Assembly (NCBI GenBank): GCA_016934135.1
Contig: JAFGTK010000056.1
Location: 1-5,837, forward strand
Origin: Deltaproteobacteria bacterium
Lineage (GTDB): Bacteria > Desulfobacterota > Desulfomonilia > UBA1062
Direction: 5' to 3'
DNA length: 5,837 bases
The position numbers were made by a program, and so were the translations under genes. The notes below the pieces were generated by a model. The model was not told the DNA's origin, did no database searches, and was given only the letters and a program-made list of their open reading frames with translations. Below, in pieces: positions 1 through 5,837 of the stretch; within the stretch, counting starts at the first letter, position 1, and each line of letters starts with the position of its first letter.

Positions 1-106
1 CGGCAGGCGGTAAAAGGTCCGCAAGTACCAGACAGAGCATGCCGCTCAGGGATATCCCAGTGGCGATCAGAGACAGTTTATAGGTAGATGACATGGGCTT
101 TACCAT
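1..106 (-). CDS. N-terminus of a membrane protein, probably TgpA/DUF3488-type transglutaminase (partial)
   Basis: Only the first 35 codons lie in the window; the gene continues beyond base 1. The peptide begins MVKPMSSTYKLSLIATG and continues with a hydrophobic stretch (about residues 11-30) ending in ADLLPPA, which looks like a first transmembrane helix. I chose the ATG at 106-104 because the sequence GAAGGGA (118-112 on the minus strand) sits six bases upstream as a good ribosome binding site. A second in-frame ATG at 94-92 has no such site. The gene overlaps the 3' end of the DUF58 gene by 29 bases, so it is probably translationally coupled. The identification is mostly from context: a transglutaminase-like protein with an N-terminal multi-helix DUF3488 region often follows MoxR and DUF58 genes. 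Neither the catalytic domain nor further helices are visible, so another membrane protein cannot be excluded. Confidence 0.6.
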   Translation of the reverse strand, partial: MVKPMSSTYKLSLIATGISLSGMLCLVLADLLPPA

Positions 107-1001
107 TGAAATCCCTTCTGAACGGCTCTTTTATGTCCGAGGCACAGGCAAGTTTCCTGAGTATATCCAATTTGTGGGTTGTACCGGTATCTATGCCGCT
201 GAAGTATTCGTTCATGACCAGTCCGAAGGAACTGCCGGCCTTATGGAGTTCCAGAATGATAAAGGTTGCATTACTGAGTTTGCGTTCCATATCCCCGCCT
301 GGGAGCAGTACGACAATACCGCTGGTTCCTGATCCCCCTTCAATGACCCGTGATACAAGACCCAGGTGCTGTTTTTTCCATACAATGGCAGAGAGAGGAT
401 CACCCTGAACATACGGCCTTACATGAGATATGCTGTCGTGAGCCTGGCCTTTTCCCTGGCCCTCAACTCCGAGGGATGCCGGGGAAGTACAGGAGATCGG
501 TTCAGGAAACACGATCATATCCTGTGAAAGGTCAAATGATATGGATTTCCTGAAAAGGCCATATGGATAGGTTGTAGAAATCTTTACTCTGTCAAGATTT
601 GTAATGCCCCTTTTCGGAAATATGACTTCCATGCGCAATTTTTCGGTTATCCCTTTTGCAAGATGTCCCAGATTCAGTTTCAGGATATCTTCTATAACGA
701 GTCTGCTCGATGCATTGCGGAGATTGCGGATTCCATAACTCAGTACTGCCGGTCTTTTTGCAAATATCTGAGAAGGCAGTATCCTGGACATTTCGAGATA
801 GCGGATATTCCTTTCGGATTCTATGCCTGAGACGATCATGAATGAAAGCATGCCTGCAAGAATAAGAAATAAAAGATTGTTTCCGGTCAGCATGGCAACA
901 ATGATAATTGCAATGAGAAACAGGAAAAATATCTTCCCGGATTTTGTCAGATGAAAGCCTCTGGGCGGCTTCAGATAGTTAAATAGGGATCTCAACCTCA
1001 T
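78..1001 (-). CDS. DUF58 family membrane-anchored protein
   Basis: The 307-residue product has a short basic N-terminus and a hydrophobic region at about residues 23-60 that can form two closely spaced transmembrane helices, split by TGNNLLF. The remainder is a soluble domain. DUF58 hallmarks are YPYGLF at 145-150 and the core motif at 195-209, with R195, G200-D201 and W208 matching the family pattern R-x-Y-x-x-GD...W. Length and layout fit the family, whose members often carry a degenerate von Willebrand A-like fold. The biochemical function of DUF58 is not settled; members regularly pair with MoxR ATPases and are thought to act in folding or assembling envelope proteins. The ATG at 1001 overlaps the MoxR stop by 23 bases and has GAGG (1014-1011) nine bases upstream, indicating translational coupling. 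The family call is secure, the role is inferred. Confidence 0.92.
   Translation of the reverse strand: MRLRSLFNYLKPPRGFHLTKSGKIFFLFLIAIIIVAMLTGNNLLFLILAGMLSFMIVSGIESERNIRYLEMSRILPSQIFAKRPAVLSYGIRNLRNASSRLVIEDILKLNLGHLAKGITEKLRMEVIFPKRGITNLDRVKISTTYPYGLFRKSISFDLSQDMIVFPEPISCTSPASLGVEGQGKGQAHDSISHVRPYVQGDPLSAIVWKKQHLGLVSRVIEGGSGTSGIVVLLPGGDMERKLSNATFIILELHKAGSSFGLVMNEYFSGIDTGTTHKLDILRKLACASDIKEPFRRDFNGKAHVIYL
112..118 (-). promoter_or_regulatory. Ribosome binding site deciding the start of the partial membrane gene
   Basis: Read on the minus strand, GAAGGGA lies six bases before the ATG at 106-104. It is inside the 3' end of the DUF58 coding region. It favours this start over the in-frame ATG at 94-92. 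Confidence 0.6.
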
Positions 1002-1908
1002 TCAGGACGGCCTCGATAATACCGTACGGATCACCATCCTTTATGATGATCCGGTGTGTAAGGACAGAAGGAGCAACGCCCTTGACGTCTCCCGGAGTGA
1101 CATAACTCCTGCCGTGAATGAATGCCCATGCTTGAGATGCCCTCTTCAGGGCAAGCCCTCCCCGGGGAGATATCCCCAGATCTATCCTGGGATGCGTACG
1201 GGTCGTCCGGACAATCATTGCCATATACTCAAGAACATCCCTGTGTACGATTACTTGTGATACACCTGACATGAGTTCAACGATAGTGCCTTTTTCAATA
1301 ATCGGAGTCAGTTTGAGGGCATCTGCATGATCGATATCCTTGCTGAGTATCTGCTTTTCTTCTTCGAGAGGAGGATATCCCACCTTTATCTTCATGAGAA
1401 ATCTGTCCAGCTGGCTTTCCGGCAAAGGAAAGGTTCCGGCAACCTCAACAGGGTTCTGCGTTGCAATGACCATAAAAGGTTTTGGCAGCTCATAAGTGAT
1501 CCCATCGATTGTTACCTGGTTTTCCTCCATTGCCTCAAGCAGGGCCGACTGGGTCTTGGGAGATGTCCTGTTGATCTCATCTGCCAGAACTATGCTTGCG
1601 AAGACAGGGCCTTTTATCAGCTCAAGCTCATTGGTACCGCTTCTGAAGGTATGAAAGCCTGTAATATCAGAAGGGAGCATGTCGTTTGTAAACTGGATGC
1701 GTTTGAAGCTCAAGTGGAGCAGCTGGGAAAGTGCCAGTGCGATCAGCGTCTTTCCAACACCGGGAACACCTTCCAGGAGCACATGGCCGCCGGCAAGAAA
1801 TGCACACAGGATGGATTTCACCACCTCGCCCTGGCCAAGAAAAACCTGGTGCAGATGATCAGTGATTTCCTGGATACTGTCGCGGTTCATTTTAGAATAA
1901 GTTAGCAT
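979..1908 (-). CDS. MoxR family AAA+ ATPase
   Basis: The 309-residue protein has the length and motifs of a complete MoxR ATPase. Visible motifs are Walker A GVPGVGKT (47-54), Walker B VLADE (107-111) followed by INRTSPKTQSALLEAMEE, sensor 1 IATQNP (148-153), QLDRF (166-170) and sensor 2 SPRGG (247-251), with the C-terminal lid after it. MoxR proteins use ATP hydrolysis as chaperone-like remodelling factors, often for metal-cofactor or envelope proteins. Here the probable partners are the overlapping DUF58 gene and the membrane gene after it. It is the first gene of the minus-strand operon. The ATG at 1908 is the first start after an in-frame upstream stop, but neither it nor Met7 (1890) has a clear ribosome binding site, so the start is uncertain by six codons. 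No membrane segment is seen; it should be cytoplasmic. Confidence 0.95.
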   Translation of the reverse strand: MLTYSKMNRDSIQEITDHLHQVFLGQGEVVKSILCAFLAGGHVLLEGVPGVGKTLIALALSQLLHLSFKRIQFTNDMLPSDITGFHTFRSGTNELELIKGPVFASIVLADEINRTSPKTQSALLEAMEENQVTIDGITYELPKPFMVIATQNPVEVAGTFPLPESQLDRFLMKIKVGYPPLEEEKQILSKDIDHADALKLTPIIEKGTIVELMSGVSQVIVHRDVLEYMAMIVRTTRTHPRIDLGISPRGGLALKRASQAWAFIHGRSYVTPGDVKGVAPSVLTHRIIIKDGDPYGIIEAVLNEVEIPI

Positions 1909-1977
1909 ATCGTCTGAGATTTTGATATATTAAGTTTTACTATTGCTATCCCGATATAACATCATTGAAGGCAGATA
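1909..1977. promoter_or_regulatory. Divergent intergenic region, probable promoters for both operons
   Basis: This 69-base AT-rich spacer separates the MoxR operon (minus) from the kinase genes (plus), so both promoters should lie in it or in the adjoining gene ends. On the plus strand TATAAC (1955-1960) resembles a -10 element, but no well-spaced -35 accompanies it: TTGATA at 1922-1927 is 27 bases away. I could not settle a minus-strand promoter. No clear operator dyad is visible. Confidence 0.4.
1967..1971 (+). promoter_or_regulatory. Ribosome binding site of the first hybrid kinase
   Basis: GAAGG lies six bases before the ATG at 1978. An in-frame TGA at 1966-1968 excludes any longer start, so the site and the stop together fix the N-terminus, apart from the adjacent GTG codon at 1981. 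Confidence 0.7.
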
Positions 1978-4233
1978 ATGGTGAATACGAGAAACAGAAA
2001 GATTCTCGAAGACATGCAGGAGGGCTATTACGAAATAGACCTCGCCGGAACATTTACCCATGTAAATAATACAGTTTCCAAGATAGCAGAGCTTCCAGTC
2101 AATGAAATCATAGGCGTCAACTTTCTGGAGTATACATCAAAATCAACAGCAAAAAGGGTATACAAAACCTTCAATAATGTTTTCAGGACCGGGATCCCCC
2201 AGAAAATCGAATACGAGATAATCCTGCCCACAGGCAGGATAAAGGTTATCGAGAATTCCGTGAGCCTGTTCAAGGATGAATCGGGCAAGGTTATCGGGTT
2301 CAACGGCCTGGTAACCGATATTACGAAACGCAGACGTCTTGAAGACCAGCTCAAGGAAAACAGGGAGCGTTTCGAGGCCCTTTTCGAGAATGCGAACGAG
2401 ATCATCATAACCACGGATGAAAATGGTTATGTAAAGCGCATGAACAGGCTGACAGAAGAGATCTCAGGATATTCCAGAAAGGAGATGATCGGACAGAGCA
2501 TCCTGCTGATAGCTCACAATGACGACAGGGACCTGTATGTCGATTTCTGGAAAGAGATCCTTGAAGGCAAGACCCCGCGGTTTGAGCTCAGGGCAAAGTC
2601 AAAAGACGGCAGAACAGAGTATCTCCTTGCAAGCGGTTCCGCTCTGAGAAAAGGCGGCAAAATAGTAGAAATTCAGTACAATGCCCAGGTAATATCGGAC
2701 CTTAAGAATGCCCAGCATACAATAGAGGACCTCAAGAATTATCTTAACAGCATAATTGAATCAAGCCCTAATATGATTATTTGCCTTGACAAGAAAGGCA
2801 GGGTCCAGATGGCAAACCCGATTACAGAGAGGATATTCCATAAATCTCTTTCGTCTGTAATCGGCAGGCCTCTTTCTTCCATGAGCAAGGAGATGGCCGA
2901 ATTCGAGAAAGTCATCCAGGATGTTAAAGGGAAAAATACACCTCAGTTTTTTCATGAACAAACTCTGTCCGATACAGGCAACCAGATATTCGATATCAGC
3001 ATCTATCCTTTGATGAATCCGGAATTTGGCGGAGTAGTCTTTACCGCGGTTGACATATCAGAAAAAAAACACATGGAGATTCAGCTTGTCCATGCACAGA
3101 AGATGGAAACCATAGGAGAACTCGCAGGCGGTGTTGCCCATGACTTCAACAATATCCTGACTGGGATATCCGGTAATCTCGCAATGCTGAAACGCACATC
3201 GAACAAACTGAAACAGGCAAGCTATATTGAAACCCTTGAACATATTGCAGACAGGGCACGCGATCTCATTCAGCAGATGCTTGTATTTACCAAGAGGAAT
3301 GAGGGCAGGCCGGCAAACATTTCCATTCAGCAGGTATTCATCGAAGTAATGAATATGGCGAATAAATCCATACCCAAAAATATTCGGATCGATGTTCCTG
3401 ATTTTGACAAGGATTACCGGGTTTACATGGATCATACCCAGCTCACCCAGGTGCTCCTGAACCTGATAGTAAATGCCAAGGATGCAATTGAAAACAAGCA
3501 GAACGGCCGTATAAGCATCGATGTGCGGACCATATCCGTGGACAGGAATATCAGGAGACAGTACCTGCTCAATTCCCTTGGAAAGTACATAAAGATCGAT
3601 GTCATTGATAATGGCTGCGGCATGAGCAATGAGATCCTTCCCAAGATATTCGATCCCTTCTTCACCACCAAGGAAAAAGGGACCAACAAAGGCATCGGTC
3701 TCGGGCTTTCCATCACCTATACTATCGTCAGGAATTCAGGAGGAAGCATCCAGGTACAGTCCGAAGAAGGGAAAGGGTCGAAATTCAGTATCCTGCTGCC
3801 TGTCTCAAAGGTAAAAGATACGGGTACACATGTAACTGAAAATCTCATGCCGGATAAAAAAGCTCAAAAAGCCAGGGTCCTGCTGGTTGACGACGAGGAT
3901 ATGCTCAGGGATATCGGGAAAGAGATGCTGGAATTTCTCGGTCATGAGGTTGATACCGCGCCGGACGGCCACAAGTGCCTGGAAAAACTGGCCCGTGACA
4001 AACGAGGTTTCGATATCATTATCCTCGATATGATAATGCCCGGACTTGACGGCTACCATACTCTGCAGGAGATGCAGAATCTCGGTATGAACACCAAGGT
4101 CATAATCTCTTCAGGATTCTCTTTCGAACATGAAAAGAATGATATCCTCAACAACTCGCTTATTGTAGCCAAGCTGAACAAACCTTTTAATATGGATGAG
4201 CTGTCATCCGTACTCAATACAATACTCTCATAA
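1978..4233 (+). CDS. Soluble hybrid histidine kinase, PAS-PAS-PAS-DHp-HATPase-receiver
   Basis: The 751-residue protein has three PAS sensor domains (about 10-116, 128-243 and 252-366) and no transmembrane segment, so it should sense a cytoplasmic signal. The DHp domain (about 373-440) carries QKMETIGELAGGVAHDFNN with phosphoacceptor H388. The ATPase domain (about 480-608) shows the N box with N495 and N499, DNGCGM (544-549), IFDPFFTTK (557-565) and KGIGLGLS (571-578). After a short linker, a receiver (about 632-750) has the acidic triad D638-D639-E640, phosphoacceptor D684 in LDMIMPGLDG, S711 and K735 in NKPF. All catalytic residues are present, so it is predicted active. It ends without a DNA-binding or enzymatic output domain, so phosphate probably moves to a separate histidine phosphotransfer protein or regulator, or the receiver controls the kinase itself. 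No PAS cofactor motif is recognisable and the signal is unknown. A paralogous kinase follows 96 bases downstream. Confidence 0.95.
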   Translation: MVNTRNRKILEDMQEGYYEIDLAGTFTHVNNTVSKIAELPVNEIIGVNFLEYTSKSTAKRVYKTFNNVFRTGIPQKIEYEIILPTGRIKVIENSVSLFKDESGKVIGFNGLVTDITKRRRLEDQLKENRERFEALFENANEIIITTDENGYVKRMNRLTEEISGYSRKEMIGQSILLIAHNDDRDLYVDFWKEILEGKTPRFELRAKSKDGRTEYLLASGSALRKGGKIVEIQYNAQVISDLKNAQHTIEDLKNYLNSIIESSPNMIICLDKKGRVQMANPITERIFHKSLSSVIGRPLSSMSKEMAEFEKVIQDVKGKNTPQFFHEQTLSDTGNQIFDISIYPLMNPEFGGVVFTAVDISEKKHMEIQLVHAQKMETIGELAGGVAHDFNNILTGISGNLAMLKRTSNKLKQASYIETLEHIADRARDLIQQMLVFTKRNEGRPANISIQQVFIEVMNMANKSIPKNIRIDVPDFDKDYRVYMDHTQLTQVLLNLIVNAKDAIENKQNGRISIDVRTISVDRNIRRQYLLNSLGKYIKIDVIDNGCGMSNEILPKIFDPFFTTKEKGTNKGIGLGLSITYTIVRNSGGSIQVQSEEGKGSKFSILLPVSKVKDTGTHVTENLMPDKKAQKARVLLVDDEDMLRDIGKEMLEFLGHEVDTAPDGHKCLEKLARDKRGFDIIILDMIMPGLDGYHTLQEMQNLGMNTKVIISSGFSFEHEKNDILNNSLIVAKLNKPFNMDELSSVLNTILS
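2221..2240. repeat. Perfect 8-base inverted repeat with 4-base loop in the first kinase
   Basis: ATCCTGCC (2221-2228), loop CACA, GGCAGGAT (2233-2240), within the codons for the first PAS domain. An outer pair, GATAA (2215-2219) and TTATC (2246-2250), could extend it with an internal bulge. No T tract follows. A coding-region mRNA hairpin is possible, with no known role. Confidence 0.7.
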
Positions 4234-4315
4234 TAACTCTGTTCGCTCCTTATTATCTCCATGTTTCTTGCCGATAGGATCTGATATGCTGTCCTCAATG
4301 GCACAGAAAATTTCA

Positions 4316-4321
4316 AGGGAG
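4316..4321 (+). promoter_or_regulatory. Ribosome binding site of the second hybrid kinase
   Basis: AGGGAG ends eight bases before the ATG at 4330. The reading frame is closed by TGA at 4282-4284 and has no other start codon between, so this site fixes the start of the second kinase. Confidence 0.75.
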
Positions 4322-4329
4322 CTCGAAGT

Positions 4330-5837
4330 ATGCAGGACAAACTGATAAAAGAAGAAAACTTCTATGAAGACCTGTTTGAGAACGGTACTGCGATAAGTGC
4401 TATTTCCGACAGGAACGGACGGCTCATCAAGATTAACAAAAAGACAATGGATCTGTTTTTTAAAGAGAATACACCGATGGAGGAAATCATCGGACAGAAT
4501 ATCCTTTCTTTTATCTACAAAGATGACAGGGACAAGGTCTTAAATCTCTGGGAGGAAAGCATTCTTGAAAAGAAAGAGATTAACTACCCGGTCAGGATGG
4601 TTTCGAAAGACGACAGGATCATGCATTTTCTTATCAGCGGAAGGCCGATAATCAAAGATGACGAAATCGTTGCTTTTCAATATCAGGCAATCGATATAGT
4701 TGATCAGAAGATTGAGGAGCAGAATCTTCTCCACAGTGCAAGCACTGAAATGCTTGGTCAGCTTGCCGGAGGATTTGCTCATGACTTCAACAACCTGCTG
4801 ACCGTGATAAACGGTTATTCAGAAATCATGCTCAGTACAATGGATAAGAGCCACCCGCTGTATTCAAAAATATTTCAGATCTGCCAGGCCGGAACCCGTG
4901 CATCAATGCTTACTCAGAAGATTCTTGAGTTCAGCCGTAAACATAAGGCCGAATCAAGGGCTATTGATATAAATGAAGAACTCTCCAACCTGGAAGCAAT
5001 GCTCAAGCATTTGATTAAGGAGAACATCCGGTTGTCCATTGAGAAAACACCGGGCCTGGAAAAGACGAGGATGGACCCATTGCAATTTTCGAAGCTGCTC
5101 GTGAACCTTGTACTCAACGCAAAGAATGCAATGACGGGTGGCGGAGAGATCGCCATTTCGACAGATGCCCTGGTTGTGGATGGTTCAAACTCAGACACCT
5201 ACGAGGATGCGGCATTCGGGCAGTATGTCCTTCTTGCTGTAAAGGACAACGGTACCGGTATGATCGATGAGGTGAAGAACCACATATTTGACCCGTTCTT
5301 CTCTACACAGGAGAAAGGAAAAGGCATCGGTTTGTGGATGGTCAATCAAATAGTGAAGGATGCCGGCGGCGCCATATTTGTAGAGAGCATGCCGGATACA
5401 GGGACAACATTCAAGATACTCTTTCCTTTTGTGAAAGAGTCCCCTGAACATGTCGAGGTCTCACAGAAAAGTGCCCAGGAATCCATCATAGAGAGCAAAA
5501 CCATACTCGTGGTGGAAGATGATGATACAGTACGGGATCTGGTGCGGGAGATACTCCACCAGAAAGGCCATAATATCATAACCGCGAGAAACGGGGGAGA
5601 CGCACTGCAGCTTGCCCGGCAGTATGAAGGACATATCGATCTTCTCATTACCGATATGGTAATGAGAAGGATAGACGGAACAATGCTGGCAAAGAAGATG
5701 CAGTCCATTCTGCCGGACATTAAGGTCATGCTGATGTCCGGTTATGGTGCGGATGTGATCAATCGTGAAGATATTCAGGACTTTGCCTTCCTGCAGAAAC
5801 CGTTTCTTCCCAAGGAACTTATACACAAGGTCGAATC
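4330..5837 (+). CDS. Soluble hybrid histidine kinase, PAS-DHp-HATPase-receiver (3' end outside window)
   Basis: The frame is open from ATG 4330 to the window edge (502 full codons) and already reaches the last receiver helix, so few residues are probably missing. One PAS domain (about 11-127) is followed by a DHp domain (about 137-203) with phosphoacceptor H151 in GGFAHDFNN. The ATPase domain (about 246-367) has N259 and N263, DNGTGM (306-311), IFDPFFST (319-326) and KGIGLWMV (331-338). The receiver (from about 391) has E396-D397-D398, phosphoacceptor D442, S470 and K490 in QKPF. No membrane helix or DNA-binding domain is seen. It is probably co-transcribed with the preceding kinase, which it resembles throughout; its PAS aligns best with that kinase's second PAS. 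One oddity: D442 is followed by MVMRRIDG, not the usual MVMPGxDG, and the two arginines lie in one arm of a perfect DNA inverted repeat. The function is secure as a sensor kinase; signal and target are unknown. Confidence 0.93.
   Translation, partial: MQDKLIKEENFYEDLFENGTAISAISDRNGRLIKINKKTMDLFFKENTPMEEIIGQNILSFIYKDDRDKVLNLWEESILEKKEINYPVRMVSKDDRIMHFLISGRPIIKDDEIVAFQYQAIDIVDQKIEEQNLLHSASTEMLGQLAGGFAHDFNNLLTVINGYSEIMLSTMDKSHPLYSKIFQICQAGTRASMLTQKILEFSRKHKAESRAIDINEELSNLEAMLKHLIKENIRLSIEKTPGLEKTRMDPLQFSKLLVNLVLNAKNAMTGGGEIAISTDALVVDGSNSDTYEDAAFGQYVLLAVKDNGTGMIDEVKNHIFDPFFSTQEKGKGIGLWMVNQIVKDAGGAIFVESMPDTGTTFKILFPFVKESPEHVEVSQKSAQESIIESKTILVVEDDDTVRDLVREILHQKGHNIITARNGGDALQLARQYEGHIDLLITDMVMRRIDGTMLAKKMQSILPDIKVMLMSGYGADVINREDIQDFAFLQKPFLPKELIHKVE
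5641..5669. repeat. Perfect 12-base inverted repeat with 5-base loop inside the receiver domain
   Basis: CTTCTCATTACC (5641-5652), loop GATAT (5653-5657), GGTAATGAGAAG (5658-5669). All twelve pairs are Watson-Crick, and the flanking T5640/G5670 could add a U-G pair in RNA. The loop begins with the codon of phosphoacceptor D442 of the second kinase. The repeat lies wholly in coding sequence and is not followed by a T tract, so it is not a standard intrinsic terminator. Confidence 0.9.

Noticed and set aside
1138..1153. Inverted repeat TGCCCT-CTTC-AGGGCA inside the MoxR gene
   Set aside because: It is a short coding-region dyad with no T tract on either strand, compatible with chance.
1327..1905. 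A 192-codon open frame on the plus strand
   Set aside because: It lies entirely opposite the MoxR ATPase gene, whose motifs are intact, and its translation shows no recognisable domain. It is a shadow frame.
4234..4329. Possible terminator or separate promoter between the two kinases
   Set aside because: No GC-rich stem followed by a T tract and no well-spaced -35/-10 pair is visible, so co-transcription is the simpler reading.
4734..4747. Inverted repeat CAGTGC-AA-GCACTG in the second kinase
   Set aside because: Six-base arms with a two-base loop are expected by chance at this window size, and no regulatory context is visible.
5125..5132. N box of the second kinase reads NAKNAM with Asn at residue 266, not the Asp often seen
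   Set aside because: This position varies widely in active kinases, while the key N259 and N263 are present; it is not evidence of inactivity.
5346..5826. Long minus-strand open frames (5346-5729 and 5461-5826)
   Set aside because: They lie opposite the receiver domain of the second kinase, which has a full set of conserved residues; no independent gene signals are seen.

Overview
The window reads as chromosomal DNA of a Gram-negative-like bacterium. The soluble hybrid histidine kinases, with the 'AHDFNN' phosphoacceptor type and stand-alone C-terminal receiver domains, would fit environmental groups such as Desulfobacterota (deltaproteobacteria) or Nitrospirota. That placement is an impression from protein style and is not tested. 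I see no tRNA, rRNA, CRISPR array, insertion sequence or phage gene. The DNA is densely coding, and the longest gap between genes is 96 bases.

Left half (1-1908), minus strand: a compact operon read right to left. A MoxR-type AAA+ ATPase overlaps by 23 bases a membrane-anchored DUF58 protein. That gene overlaps by 29 bases (or 17, depending on start) the beginning of a third gene that runs off the left edge. Its 35 visible residues look like the first membrane helix of a TgpA/DUF3488-type transglutaminase-like protein. MoxR + DUF58 + transglutaminase is a recurrent bacterial gene set.

Right half (1978-5837), plus strand: two hybrid histidine kinases in tandem, diverging from the MoxR operon across a 69-base AT-rich spacer. 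The first (751 aa) is PAS-PAS-PAS-DHp-ATPase-receiver. The second (502 codons visible, cut by the window edge probably just before its stop) is PAS-DHp-ATPase-receiver. Neither has a membrane segment or a DNA-binding domain, so both are probably cytoplasmic sensors that pass phosphate on to other proteins. The PAS domain of the second kinase aligns with the middle PAS domain of the first almost without gaps, which points to tandem duplication with domain gain or loss.

The most unusual signal is in the receiver of the second kinase. A perfect 12-base inverted repeat with a 5-base loop (5641-5669) is centred on the phosphoacceptor aspartate codon. Its right arm encodes Met-Arg-Arg where this family normally has Met-Pro-Gly, and the sibling kinase still has Met-Pro-Gly and only a 7-base version of the repeat. 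This looks like a hairpin-templated mutation that changed a conserved motif. I found no convincing evidence for a wholly new multi-gene system.
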